From positions 1 through 64,000 of the forward strand of contig CASGDA010000008.1 of the NCBI GenBank assembly GCA_949300145.1: a stretch of DNA of 64,000 bases, written 5' to 3'. The notes beneath the pieces are model-generated. The model saw only the letters and a list, made by a program, of their open reading frames with translations. It had not been told where the DNA came from and ran no database searches. Both the position numbers and the translations under genes were made by a program. Positions 46,230 through 54,952 of the stretch are shown piece after piece. Within the stretch, counting starts at the first letter, position 1. Every line of letters begins with the position of its first letter. Source of the stretch: an uncultured Treponema sp. (lineage in GTDB: Bacteria; Spirochaetota; Spirochaetia; Treponematales; Treponemataceae).

Positions 46230-47705
46230 ATGTACAGTTTGATTTTGCTTTTGGTTTTTCTTGTCGTGATGATTGCCGTGGGTGTGTGGGGCCTGAAAAA
46301 AACATCCACCATGACGGATTTTTTCCTGGGAGGCAGATCCCTGGGACCGTGGATTTCCGCCTTCGCCTACGGCACGACCTATTTCTCCGCGGTGGTTTTC
46401 ATCGGCTTTGCGGGGAAACAGGGCTGGCAGTTCGGCTTAACATCTCTTTTAATCGGAGTAGGAAACGCCATTCTCGGGGCTATGCTCGCATGGCTTGTTC
46501 TCGGTAAAAGAACAAGAATCATGACACAGAGGCTCGGTGCAATGACCATGCCGGAATTCCTCGAAGCCCGTTACGGTTCGGATCACATGAAAATGATTTC
46601 CGCGGTGCTTATATTCGTCTTCCTCCTCCCTTATTCAGCTTCCGTATTCAAAGGTCTTGGGCATCTTTTTGAATCCAGTTTCGGAATATCCTATGATTTT
46701 GCGCTGATTATTCTGGTCGGAATAACAGGGCTTTATTTAATCCTCGGCGGATACTTTGCGGTGACCCTGACGGATTTTATACAGGGCTTCATAATGCTCG
46801 TAGGTGCGATAGCAATGTGTTCTGTCCTGATTTACAAAGCCGGCGGCATACCGGAGGCTTTTATCATCGCCGCAAAAAATTATGAGGAACACGTTCCGGT
46901 GGATATGAGGCCATCAGCTTTGACCGTAGGTTCCTTGATTTTCATGACCAGCTTCGGAACATGGGGCCTCCCCCAGATGGTTCAGAAATTCTACGCCATC
47001 CGGGATGAAAAACTTATCGGCAAGGCGGCTGTCATCACAACCCTGTTTGCGCTCATAATCGGTGTGAGCGCTTATTCAAGCGGAGTGCTGAGCCACGTTT
47101 TCTTCAACACGGAAACCGTCCCGAAAACAGCTTCCGGAGCAATCAATTATGACATGATAATTCCGACACTTCTTACAACATACCTGCCGGAATTCCTGAT
47201 GGCAATCATAATGCTTTTAGTGCTCTCAGCTTCCATGTCAACGCTTGCTTCCATGATTCTCGTGTCATCCTCCGCAATCACAATTGACTTGTACAAAGGA
47301 TACCTGCATCCAGATGTATCTGAAAAAACCTCACTGATAATTATCCGGGTTTTAAGCGGGGTATTCATCATATGTTCATACGCTATTTCCAAAATGCAAA
47401 TCGGCTTCATAGTCACATTGATGTCCCTGTCCTGGGGGGTCCTTTCCGGGGCATTCATGGCACCGTACATTCTGGGTATTTTCTGGAAAGGAGTGACAAA
47501 GGCGGGAGCCTATGCCGGCTTATTCTCGGGTGCGGGGCTTGCAGTGATTCTGTTCTTTGTACTCGGGGCTGAAAATTCACCGCTGGCATCAAGCATCGCA
47601 ATGGTTGTGCCTTTTGCAATAACGCCGCTTGTCAGCGTTTTCACGAAAAAAACGGATCCTGCAATCGTCGAAAAGGCGTTCGGGGAAAACATAAACAACA
47701 AATAA
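46230..47705 (+). CDS. sodium:solute symporter (SSS family)
   Basis: A 491-residue transporter with about 13 membrane helices. Family signatures include TDFFLGGRSLGPWISAFAYG, FSAVVFIGFAGKQG, and the C-terminal helices. The start at 46230 follows AAGGGG; the ORF extends upstream into the previous gene, but that part is not transporter-like. The substrate may be proline or another small organic acid or amino acid. iorA follows after 21 bases, which hints at an amino acid or aryl-acid substrate; this is inference. Confidence 0.85.
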   Translation: MYSLILLLVFLVVMIAVGVWGLKKTSTMTDFFLGGRSLGPWISAFAYGTTYFSAVVFIGFAGKQGWQFGLTSLLIGVGNAILGAMLAWLVLGKRTRIMTQRLGAMTMPEFLEARYGSDHMKMISAVLIFVFLLPYSASVFKGLGHLFESSFGISYDFALIILVGITGLYLILGGYFAVTLTDFIQGFIMLVGAIAMCSVLIYKAGGIPEAFIIAAKNYEEHVPVDMRPSALTVGSLIFMTSFGTWGLPQMVQKFYAIRDEKLIGKAAVITTLFALIIGVSAYSSGVLSHVFFNTETVPKTASGAINYDMIIPTLLTTYLPEFLMAIIMLLVLSASMSTLASMILVSSSAITIDLYKGYLHPDVSEKTSLIIIRVLSGVFIICSYAISKMQIGFIVTLMSLSWGVLSGAFMAPYILGIFWKGVTKAGAYAGLFSGAGLAVILFFVLGAENSPLASSIAMVVPFAITPLVSVFTKKTDPAIVEKAFGENINNK

Positions 47706-47726
47706 GCATTCAGGAGTTTTAGGATT

Positions 47727-49454
47727 ATGAAAGAAATGGTTTTACTTGGCGATGAAGCCCTTGCGCTCGGTCTTATCCATGCCGGCGTCTCAGGATGCTT
47801 CGGATATCCCGGAACACCTTCAACGGAGATTCTTGAATATCTGATTGATAACTACGAAAAGAAATCACAGGCCGCGGACACTCAGGAGGAAGCGCCTCTT
47901 GCCCAGTGGTGTTCAAATGAAAAGACCGCCTACGAGGCGGCGCTCGGAGTCTCCTTTTCGGGGAAACGCGCCGTAGTCACAATGAAACACGTTGGGCTCA
48001 ATGTTGCCGCGGACCCCTTCATGAATTCAGCCCTGTGCAAAATAAAAGGCGGCTTAATCTGCATCGTGGCGGACGACCCTTCCATGCACTCCAGCCAGGG
48101 GGAACAGGACACCCGTTTCTACGCTGACTTCGCCATGATTCCGCTTTTTGAACCCACAAACCAGCAGGAAGCCTATGAAATGGCGGCTGAAGCTTTTGAG
48201 ATTTCAGAAAGATTCAACGTGCCTGTAATAATCCGGATGGTGACACGCCTCGCCCATTCAAGGGCCGTGGTCAAAACAAATGAAAAGAATACATCCCAAA
48301 ACAAACTGAAAAAGGGAGCCGCGCAGAACTGGATGCTTCTGCCCGCCCTCGCAAGAAAAAACTACGTTTCCCTTATTGAAAAGCAGGAAGGGCTTCTTGA
48401 ATGGGCGAACGGAAACAGCAGGAACACCCTGTCGCTTAATCCCGGACGCAAAGACATGGCGGTTATAACAAGCGGACTCGGACGTAATTATTATGAAGAG
48501 AATTTGAAAGATTTCGCCGAAAAGTCCGGGGAAAAAGGGCTGCCCTCCTCCCTTCATATTTCAGGGATGCCCCTGCCCGTAAAACTGATACAGGAAATAG
48601 CCGGTTCAGCGGAAACCATCGTGGTTATAGAAGAGGGAATGCCTTTCATTGAAAAACAACTGCGGGGCATTATTCCGGGGAAAAATAAAATACGCGGAAA
48701 ATACGACGGATTCCTGCCAAGAACAGGGGAACTCAGTCCGGATTCTGTACGGGCAGCCCTCGGCCTCAGCCCGAGAAAAACAGCGGCTGATGAAATACAG
48801 ATGCCTCCTCTGCCCGGAAGACCTCCCCAGCTTTGCAAAGGCTGTCCCCACCATGATTCATATACCGCCATCAACAAGGCGGTCGCCATTCTGAATGAGA
48901 AGGACAGAAAAAACGGACTTCTTTCAGACGGAGAAGTTTCCACTGTGGTCGCCTCCGATATCGGCTGTTATTCCCTTGGAGCCTCCGCCCCGCTGAAATC
49001 GATAGAATCGATTGTATGCATGGGGGCGTCTGTCGGAATGGCGCGGGGAGCATCCATAGCAGGTTACAGATACACCTTCGGGGTCATAGGGGACTCGACT
49101 TTCATGCATTCAGGCTTAACCGGCCTTGTGGACGCGGTCGCCTCGAAAACCCCTGTTACAATCGTAATCCTTGACAACTCCATTGTAGGAATGACGGGCT
49201 GCCAGCCTACCATAATCCCCTCAAGTAAATTTGAACAGGTTGTCAAAGGCCTGGGAGTCGAGCCGGAGCATGTACGGACCCTTCTTTCAAATCCGGGAAA
49301 CATCGACGCAAATGCCGGGGTTCTGGTTGAAGAAGCTGAATACCGTGGGGTTTCCGTTGTCATTCTTGCAAGGGAATGCCTGGAAGCTTTCCGTCTGCGG
49401 AAGAAAAAAGAAGCCATCATGAACAACAAAAAGGCGGAAGAAAAAACGGAATAA
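47727..49454 (+). CDS. iorA: indolepyruvate:ferredoxin oxidoreductase alpha subunit, without ferredoxin domain
   Basis: The N-terminal pyrimidine-binding part has GYPGTPSTEILEYL, SNEKTAYEAALGVSFSGKRA and MKHVGLNVAADP. The C-terminal part has CKGCPHHDSYTAI and the thiamine diphosphate motif IGDSTFMHSGL with DNSIVGMTGCQP. IorA with IorB oxidatively decarboxylates aryl-pyruvates to aryl-acyl-CoA and reduces ferredoxin. Canonical IorA is about 600-650 residues and ends in a ferredoxin domain with two 4Fe-4S clusters. Here the 575-residue protein stops at a Lys/Glu-rich tail (RLRKKKEAIMNNKKAEEKTE) with no CxxCxxC motif. No iorB lies beside it. AGGAG is close to the ATG. Confidence 0.88.
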   Translation: MKEMVLLGDEALALGLIHAGVSGCFGYPGTPSTEILEYLIDNYEKKSQAADTQEEAPLAQWCSNEKTAYEAALGVSFSGKRAVVTMKHVGLNVAADPFMNSALCKIKGGLICIVADDPSMHSSQGEQDTRFYADFAMIPLFEPTNQQEAYEMAAEAFEISERFNVPVIIRMVTRLAHSRAVVKTNEKNTSQNKLKKGAAQNWMLLPALARKNYVSLIEKQEGLLEWANGNSRNTLSLNPGRKDMAVITSGLGRNYYEENLKDFAEKSGEKGLPSSLHISGMPLPVKLIQEIAGSAETIVVIEEGMPFIEKQLRGIIPGKNKIRGKYDGFLPRTGELSPDSVRAALGLSPRKTAADEIQMPPLPGRPPQLCKGCPHHDSYTAINKAVAILNEKDRKNGLLSDGEVSTVVASDIGCYSLGASAPLKSIESIVCMGASVGMARGASIAGYRYTFGVIGDSTFMHSGLTGLVDAVASKTPVTIVILDNSIVGMTGCQPTIIPSSKFEQVVKGLGVEPEHVRTLLSNPGNIDANAGVLVEEAEYRGVSVVILARECLEAFRLRKKKEAIMNNKKAEEKTE

Positions 49455-49468
49455 AGAACAACTCCGGC

Positions 49469-49500
49469 GCACCGGAGAACCGGTGCACTGGGGGGGGGGG
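49469..49500. other. hairpin followed by an 11-base poly-G tract
   Basis: GCACCGG (49469-49475) pairs with CCGGTGC (49480-49486). After ACT comes an unbroken run of 11 G (49490-49500). The tract lies between the convergent iorA and receiver genes, 36 bases after the iorA stop. It is the longest homopolymer I noticed in the window. The hairpin lacks a U tract on either strand. Confidence 0.85.
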
Positions 49501-49519
49501 CAGACGGATTTTCAGGCTT

Positions 49520-49909
49520 TCAGGCGTCTTTTTCGTATGGAAGATTAAGGACCTCTTCCACCCGGGCGGTAAATTCTTCAACCGTAAAAGGTTTCTGGAG
49601 GGGCGTGAAAAAACCGAATTTTTTCACCAGCGACTGAAAAACCTCGTGGGACATATCCACATACCCTGATGTAAAGATGGTTTTCATTTTCCGCTTTCTC
49701 AGGGGATGCATTTCAAGGATGAAGTCCACGCCACCCTGGCCGGGAAGGATAATATCAAGTACAAGCAAATCCGCCTCATTCCAGCTGAGCCACTCCCTTG
49801 CAGCCTCGGCGGAGTCAAAAGAAAAAACTTCGTGTCCGCAATCCTCCAAAGCCTTTACCTCAAGGGTTCTCAGGGAGGATTCATCTTCTACTATTAAAAT
49901 TACCGACAT
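49520..49909 (-). CDS. single-domain response regulator (receiver only)
   Basis: A 129-residue CheY-like receiver with no output domain. It has the acidic pocket VEDE, the phosphoacceptor Asp52 in LLVLDIILPG, Thr/Ser in IFTSGYVD and the lysine in LQKPF. AGGAG precedes the ATG. No kinase is adjacent. It is the last gene of the acyl-CoA synthetase-mscS-slyX run. The partner and output are unknown. Confidence 0.88.
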   Translation of the reverse strand: MSVILIVEDESSLRTLEVKALEDCGHEVFSFDSAEAAREWLSWNEADLLVLDIILPGQGGVDFILEMHPLRKRKMKTIFTSGYVDMSHEVFQSLVKKFGFFTPLQKPFTVEEFTARVEEVLNLPYEKDA

Positions 49910-49935
49910 AACATTCTCCTATACAGGAAACACAA

Positions 49936-50172
49936 TTAATAATGGGGAGGACGCCTGTCCTGCAGGGGAACCCCGCCGGATTCTTCCAGTTCGGCGATTT
50001 TACTGCACAAACGCCGGTTTTCCTTTTTGAGGAATTCCAGCTGGGAATCATGATCCATCACCGCCGTCTGAAGGGATTCAACGAAATCTTCGAGATAAGC
50101 CAGCTTTGTCTCGACAGCGGTCAACCGCCTTTCAAAAAAATCCCTGTCCTCTAAACTCTTGTCATCACTCAC
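49936..50172 (-). CDS. slyX: SlyX-like coiled-coil protein
   Basis: A 78-residue protein dominated by a coiled coil (FERRLTAVETKLAYLEDFVE and the helix after it), ending in RRPPHY. The PPHY end is characteristic of the SlyX family, whose function is unknown. The GTG start at 50172 has no ribosome binding site, but a TG-extended -10 (TATACT) ends 7 bases before it, so an internal leaderless promoter inside this gene run is likely. Confidence 0.8.
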   Translation of the reverse strand: MSDDKSLEDRDFFERRLTAVETKLAYLEDFVESLQTAVMDHDSQLEFLKKENRRLCSKIAELEESGGVPLQDRRPPHY

Positions 50173-50179
50173 ATGAAAC

Positions 50180-50185
50180 AGTATA
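50180..50185 (-). promoter_or_regulatory. slyX extended -10, leaderless
   Basis: TATACT on the minus strand, with TG one base upstream, ends 7 bases before the GTG of slyX. A weak -35 (TTAATA, 50203-50208) is at 17-bp spacing. Confidence 0.4.
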
Positions 50186-50212
50186 GCATGATTTCAGAAA
50201 AATATTAAACAA

Positions 50213-51109
50213 TTATAAAAAAGAAGCGGAAATTAATAAATCCTCAGGCATATCATGGCAGGAAAAAACGCCGGCGGTGCGGACCAGAAGTTTTTCCCGG
50301 AGCAAATCCTCGTCCTCGTTTTTACACCACACTGACAGCAAAACGTCAAATTCACCCTTGCGGAAAGCGGAGGGAACCACCTTTGCCCCGGGACAGGACA
50401 AAACACCCGGACAGGATGCGGCCGCCTGCAACAGGCGTTTTTCCACAAAAGAAAACAGCCCGGCGGTACCGAACGGGATTTCCGTCTCAAAGCCGGCGCG
50501 GCAGGTTTCCCCGGCACAGGATTTTTCCTTCTCCGGGAAAGCGCCGGATATCCTGTCCGAAAGCGTAATCTTGACGGAAACGCGCCTCTCAGGAAAAAAA
50601 GAGAGGTTTACGAAGTTTGCCTTGATGATGCTTTCATTCGGAACCCTGATAAATTCCCCGTCTTCGTTTTTAAGATGAACCGACAGAAAATCAATTGATT
50701 CCACGGTGCCCCGGACGGAGTTCACCTGGACGGAATCCCCGATTTTAAAACTCCGGCCTGCTAAAAGGAAAAGTCCTGAAATTATATTCGATACTGATGT
50801 CTGGGAGGCGAAACCCACGGCGACACCCAGAATTCCCGCCGCACCGATAACAGCCGCCAGGTTGACGCCGAATTTATTCAAAACCGTTAAGACGGCGGCG
50901 GACAAAGCCACATAAAAAATCACCTTGCGGATTATAACTTTGACCGCCGGGGACACCTTTTTGTCTATAAGCCGCATAAGGACAATACGGAAAATCCAGA
51001 AGACAAAAAATATCACCGCAAGGGAAACAAGCAGGGAAACCAAGCCGGCCCACTCTTCAGGCAACCTTGAGGAAAAAAAAGATTCAGTCTGCGCTACGAT
51101 ATCTTCCAT
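50213..51109 (-). CDS. mscS: small-conductance mechanosensitive channel (MscS family)
   Basis: A 298-residue channel. Three membrane helices are followed by the pore helix (GAAGILGVAVGFASQTSVSNII) and the cytoplasmic beta domain (GDSVQVNSVRGTVESIDFLSV, FIRVPNESIIKANFVNLSF). A Cys- and Ser-rich stretch (about 205-250) is unusual for the family. It starts 6 bases after the acyl-CoA synthetase stop. It should release solutes after osmotic downshift. Confidence 0.9.
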   Translation of the reverse strand: MEDIVAQTESFFSSRLPEEWAGLVSLLVSLAVIFFVFWIFRIVLMRLIDKKVSPAVKVIIRKVIFYVALSAAVLTVLNKFGVNLAAVIGAAGILGVAVGFASQTSVSNIISGLFLLAGRSFKIGDSVQVNSVRGTVESIDFLSVHLKNEDGEFIRVPNESIIKANFVNLSFFPERRVSVKITLSDRISGAFPEKEKSCAGETCRAGFETEIPFGTAGLFSFVEKRLLQAAASCPGVLSCPGAKVVPSAFRKGEFDVLLSVWCKNEDEDLLREKLLVRTAGVFSCHDMPEDLLISASFL

Positions 51110-51115
51110 AAAAAA

Positions 51116-53026
51116 TCAGGAAAAAAGTTCCTTCACTTCCTTCTTGTAAATCTCAAGGACTTTGAAACGCATTATTTCCTGTTTTGCGGAAAGCTCCACG
51201 CCCGGCTCGAAGGATTTCTCCAAAAGCGCGGTCCTGTTTATACGCTCGAACGGCCGGAAACCGTTGCGTGCGCTCACATATTCCGCAACTTCAGCGTCTA
51301 TCAATTTTTTCACTTCCTGATTATCAAGGATTTCCCTGTAGGAGCCGGTTATACCGTTTTCTGCGGCCCAGGCCTTTATTTCCTCCTTTGCGGGAACAAT
51401 CAAGGCTGAAAGGCATTTTTGATCCTGTCCCACAACCATAGAAGATTCAATAAATCTTGATTCATTTATTTTCATTTCGATGGGAAGAGGCTCAACATTT
51501 TCTCCGCCCCGCAAAACAATCGTATCTTTTTTCCTTCCACGTAAAATTATTTCGCCGGTTATTGTCTTAAACCCGATGTCGCCGGTGTCAAACCATCCGT
51601 CCGGGGAAAGAACCCTGGCGGTCAAATCAGGACGCTTGTAATATCCCTTCATCACATTCCGGCCCTTTACAAGCACGGACCCTTTCTGTCCGGGAGGAAG
51701 CTCCCTGTTGTTTTCATCAACGATTTTAACTGAACAACAGGAAATGGGCGTACCGATTGTACCGAAAACCGGATTAGGAATGGCCCGGACTGCTACCACC
51801 GGCGCCGTTTCTGTAAGACCGTAGCCTTCCACGACTTTCACCCTGATAGCCCAGAAAAATTCGTCTATGGCCGGAGGCAGGGCGCCGCCGCCGGAAACTC
51901 CTCCCACGAAGGCATTCCCCAATTTAAGCCTTATCTTTCTGTAAACCAGGGCATTCCCCAGCCAATAGGCAGGTTGGAGCAAAATCCATGGAATTAGACC
52001 GAAAACAAAGCCCACGGGACGTTCCCATTTGTGCATCAAAGGCCTGTTGCCGCGAACAGCCCGGCCACAGGCAGCCTCCAAAAGGGCAACACGCACAAAA
52101 AAGTTAAACAAAACCCATGTAATACCACCTGTTTTCCGCATTGTCCTGAAAATCCCGTCATATACGGATTCCCATATGCGGGGAACCGAAGGCATAAGAT
52201 TGGGATTCATCTTTGCGATATCCGCCAGAAGGATGCTTCCAACCGGTTTGGAATAAATGATACCGGCGGCACTTACCAAAATAACGTATTCCACCAACCG
52301 CTCAAAAGCATGCCATACAGGAAGAATGGAAATAGCCGTTTGTCCGGGATTAAGCACAATACGCTCCGGAAGCTCCTCAAGCTGGCTTAAAAAATTATCG
52401 TGGGAAAGCATAACACCTTTCGGTTCACCGGTAGTACCGGAAGTGAAAATAATTGTGGCGATGTCATTTTCACCGCCCTTTTCCAATTCGTTTTCAACCG
52501 CACCGGGATTTTCAGCACGCCAAGCCTTTCCCCGCTCCAAAGCTTCCTGAAAGGTAATCACCTCCACGGAAGCGATGGAGGCCGTCTCCAAGGCTTTTTC
52601 AGAGGGCTTATCAAAAACAATGAATCGGGCCAGTTCCGGGATAGAATCCTTATGCTCAAGGATTTTCAGTATTTGCGCTGAATTCTCAACAACAGTCAGT
52701 TTACATTCCGCAAAAGACAAAATGTAGCTTATTTCCTTGGCTGTGGCATCGCATCCACGCGGCACATCCGCGGCACCTATTGCCATTATACCCATACTGG
52801 CATGTTGCCATTCCTTCCTGTTATCGGAAATAAGGCCTATATGATCCCCGCGGGAATATCCATAAGACAAGAGGGCGGCGGCGAAATCCAAAACGTGATT
52901 ATAGTATTCTGAATATGAAAGGGCTGCAAAATTGTCCCCGTCCACCTTTGAATACTGGGCTTTTATTTCGGGATAAGTTCCGGCTATCCGCCGGAGCAAT
53001 TTAGGTAAAGTTTTATCTTCCATCAT
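51116..53026 (-). CDS. long-chain acyl-CoA synthetase (AMP-forming)
   Basis: A 636-residue ANL-superfamily enzyme that activates fatty acids through an acyl-adenylate. Motifs: P-loop IIFTSGTTGEPKGVMLSH, VVEGYGLTETAPVV (A5), GWFDTGDIG (A7) and the C-terminal hinge RGRKKDTIVLRGGENV. A hydrophobic segment (FVFGLIPWILLQPAYWLG) suggests membrane association, as in treponemal and bacterial FadD15-like proteins. Starts at 53026 and 53023 are both possible. It is the first gene of the mscS-slyX-receiver run and divergent from the ABC exporter. Confidence 0.9.
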   Translation of the reverse strand: MMEDKTLPKLLRRIAGTYPEIKAQYSKVDGDNFAALSYSEYYNHVLDFAAALLSYGYSRGDHIGLISDNRKEWQHASMGIMAIGAADVPRGCDATAKEISYILSFAECKLTVVENSAQILKILEHKDSIPELARFIVFDKPSEKALETASIASVEVITFQEALERGKAWRAENPGAVENELEKGGENDIATIIFTSGTTGEPKGVMLSHDNFLSQLEELPERIVLNPGQTAISILPVWHAFERLVEYVILVSAAGIIYSKPVGSILLADIAKMNPNLMPSVPRIWESVYDGIFRTMRKTGGITWVLFNFFVRVALLEAACGRAVRGNRPLMHKWERPVGFVFGLIPWILLQPAYWLGNALVYRKIRLKLGNAFVGGVSGGGALPPAIDEFFWAIRVKVVEGYGLTETAPVVAVRAIPNPVFGTIGTPISCCSVKIVDENNRELPPGQKGSVLVKGRNVMKGYYKRPDLTARVLSPDGWFDTGDIGFKTITGEIILRGRKKDTIVLRGGENVEPLPIEMKINESRFIESSMVVGQDQKCLSALIVPAKEEIKAWAAENGITGSYREILDNQEVKKLIDAEVAEYVSARNGFRPFERINRTALLEKSFEPGVELSAKQEIMRFKVLEIYKKEVKELFS

Positions 53027-53110
53027 TACTTTACAAAATATCATATTTTGTCAGCTTGTGCAACTGAATATTCACTCTTTATGCTGTCTGTCCTTCTTCC
53101 AGTTGAATTC

Positions 53111-53139
53111 TTTTCAAAGCTTTTTTTTTCAGCTAAAAT
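53111..53139 (+). promoter_or_regulatory. ABC exporter promoter, leaderless
   Basis: TTTTCA (53111-53116), a 17-bp spacer containing a T9 run, and TAAAAT (53134-53139) end 5 bases before the ATG at 53145. No ribosome binding site is visible. Confidence 0.35.
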
Positions 53140-53144
53140 GCCTT

Positions 53145-54887
53145 ATGGCCGTAAAAAAATCCCATTCTCCAGGAAAACTGATGCGTTTTCTTTCATATTT
53201 TAAGCCTCACTGGAAACTCTTTGCGGCGGATATGTTATGCGCTGCTTTTATCGCAGCCGTGGATTTGGCTTTTCCAGTGCTCACCCGGTGGACAATAAAC
53301 GAATTGTTGCCGGAAAAACTCTTTTTTTTCTTTTTTATAATGATAATCATAATGGCCGCCCTTTACGGCCTTCAAACCGCGGCCTCCTATTTTGTAGCTT
53401 ATTTCGGCCATCTTTTCGGCGTTCACGTGGAAACCGACATGAGACGGGACATTTTCGCCCATATTGAAAACCAGGGCTTCATCTTCTTTGACAACAGACG
53501 GACGGGCCACATCATGTCCCGGATAACATACGACCTTTTTGAAGTGACGGAACTTGCCCACCACGGCCCGGAGGATGTTTTTATTTCCCTGGCAACCATC
53601 ATCGGATCCTTCTGCATAATGCTGGTCATAAGATGGGAACTTGCCCTTGTAATTTTTCTTCTGCTTCCCGTCCTCATCTTTTATGCCATGAGATCCCGCA
53701 GAAAGCTAAACAGGGCTTCCAGGGCGGTAAAAGAGAAAACCGCGGAAATAAATGCCGCCATAGAATCCAGCGTTTCAGGGGCAAGGGTTACAAAGGCTTT
53801 CACCAACGAAAATTTTGAAAATGAGAGCTTTTCCAGAAGCAACGGGGAGTTTTTCAAAGCGAAACAGCGTTATTACCGTTCAATGGCCGGATTTCACTGT
53901 AAAATAGAATTTATAACCCACATACTGAATGTGGTTGTTTTAGCCCTTGGAGGCCTTTTAATCATGCGGGGGGAAATGAACCTGGCAGATTTAATTGCTG
54001 TGAACCTGTTTGTGGCGGCTTTTATGGCTCCCATCCGGCGTTTAACCAATTTCGTGGAGCAATTCACCACGGGTATGGCCGGATTTTCCCGGTTTGCGGA
54101 AATAATGGACACCCACTGCGAAACAACAGAAAAACCCGGTGCGGGACCTTTGAAAAACCCCAGGGGTGAAATAGTGTTCAAAGATGTCTCGTTTTCCTAC
54201 AATTCGGATGTTTCCGTCCTGGAAAATATTAATCTTATCGTACACCCCGGGGAAAAAGTCGCCATTGTGGGACCATCCGGCGGAGGAAAAACAACCCTTT
54301 GCCACCTCCTGCCCCGGTTTTATGAAGTTACCGGAGGAAAAATAACCATAGGCGGAGAAGACATCCGCGAAGTTTCCCTTCAGTCCCTTAGAAGCAACAT
54401 AGGTCTTGTCCAACAGGATGTATTCATGTTCGCCGGTTCCATCCGCAGAAACATAGCTTACGGAAAGCCGTGTGCCACGGAGGATGAAATCATAGAGGCG
54501 GCCCGCCGGGCGGAAATCCATGACGACATAATGAAAATGCCGGAAGGATACGATACTGTGGTGGGAGAAAGGGGCATAAAACTTTCCGGCGGACAAAAAC
54601 AGCGTATTTCGATTGCCCGCATATTCCTGAAAAACCCGCCCATACTTATTCTGGACGAAGCTACCAGCGCATTGGATTCCTCAACTGAAACTAAAATACA
54701 AGCCGCCTTTGACGAGCTTTCCAAAGGGCGCACAACACTGGTGATTGCCCACCGCCTGTCAACAATACGGAATGCGGGAAACATAATTGTTGTAACCGAT
54801 GAAGGGATAGAAGAAAGCGGAACCCACGAACAACTGATGGAAAAGGATGGTCTTTACAAAAAACTGTATACAGCCCAATTCTTATAA
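53145..54887 (+). CDS. ABC exporter, fused permease-ATPase (MsbA/multidrug type)
   Basis: A 580-residue half-transporter: six membrane helices in residues 15-300 and an ATPase domain with Walker A GPSGGGKTT, Q-loop GLVQQDVFMFAGSIRRN, signature LSGGQKQRISIARIF, Walker B ILILDEATSALD and the His switch VIAHRLSTI. It should work as a homodimer exporting a lipid or drug-like molecule. The start MAVKKSHSPG is preferred; the ORF continues upstream only through a Phe-rich stretch that overlaps the promoter. Substrate unknown. Confidence 0.9.
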   Translation: MAVKKSHSPGKLMRFLSYFKPHWKLFAADMLCAAFIAAVDLAFPVLTRWTINELLPEKLFFFFFIMIIIMAALYGLQTAASYFVAYFGHLFGVHVETDMRRDIFAHIENQGFIFFDNRRTGHIMSRITYDLFEVTELAHHGPEDVFISLATIIGSFCIMLVIRWELALVIFLLLPVLIFYAMRSRRKLNRASRAVKEKTAEINAAIESSVSGARVTKAFTNENFENESFSRSNGEFFKAKQRYYRSMAGFHCKIEFITHILNVVVLALGGLLIMRGEMNLADLIAVNLFVAAFMAPIRRLTNFVEQFTTGMAGFSRFAEIMDTHCETTEKPGAGPLKNPRGEIVFKDVSFSYNSDVSVLENINLIVHPGEKVAIVGPSGGGKTTLCHLLPRFYEVTGGKITIGGEDIREVSLQSLRSNIGLVQQDVFMFAGSIRRNIAYGKPCATEDEIIEAARRAEIHDDIMKMPEGYDTVVGERGIKLSGGQKQRISIARIFLKNPPILILDEATSALDSSTETKIQAAFDELSKGRTTLVIAHRLSTIRNAGNIIVVTDEGIEESGTHEQLMEKDGLYKKLYTAQFL

Positions 54888-54899
54888 ATCTTTCCATTT

Positions 54900-54943
54900 T
54901 TTAATTTTTTTTTAATGTTATACGGTTCCAAACCGTATATACT
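54900..54943 (+). promoter_or_regulatory. promoter with tandem 11-bp-spaced boxes and operator-like palindrome
   Basis: Two TTTAA half-sites (54900-54904 and 54911-54915) are spaced exactly 11 bp, the spacing bound by OmpR/PhoP-type regulators. A TATACT -10 (54938-54943) begins 23 bases after the second box. A perfect inverted repeat, TATACGGTT (54919-54927) and AACCGTATA (54931-54939), fills the spacer and overlaps the -10. The start codon at 54953 is 9 bases later with no ribosome binding site. The same box/-10 layout recurs before the PepSY-like gene. Confidence 0.6.
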
Positions 54944-54952
54944 TACAATGAA

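Noticed and set aside
53058-53144. Upstream extension of the ABC exporter (Phe/Leu-rich, 29 codons)
   Set aside because: It covers the predicted -35/-10 region and is unlike exporter N-termini; the ATG at 53145 fits the family.
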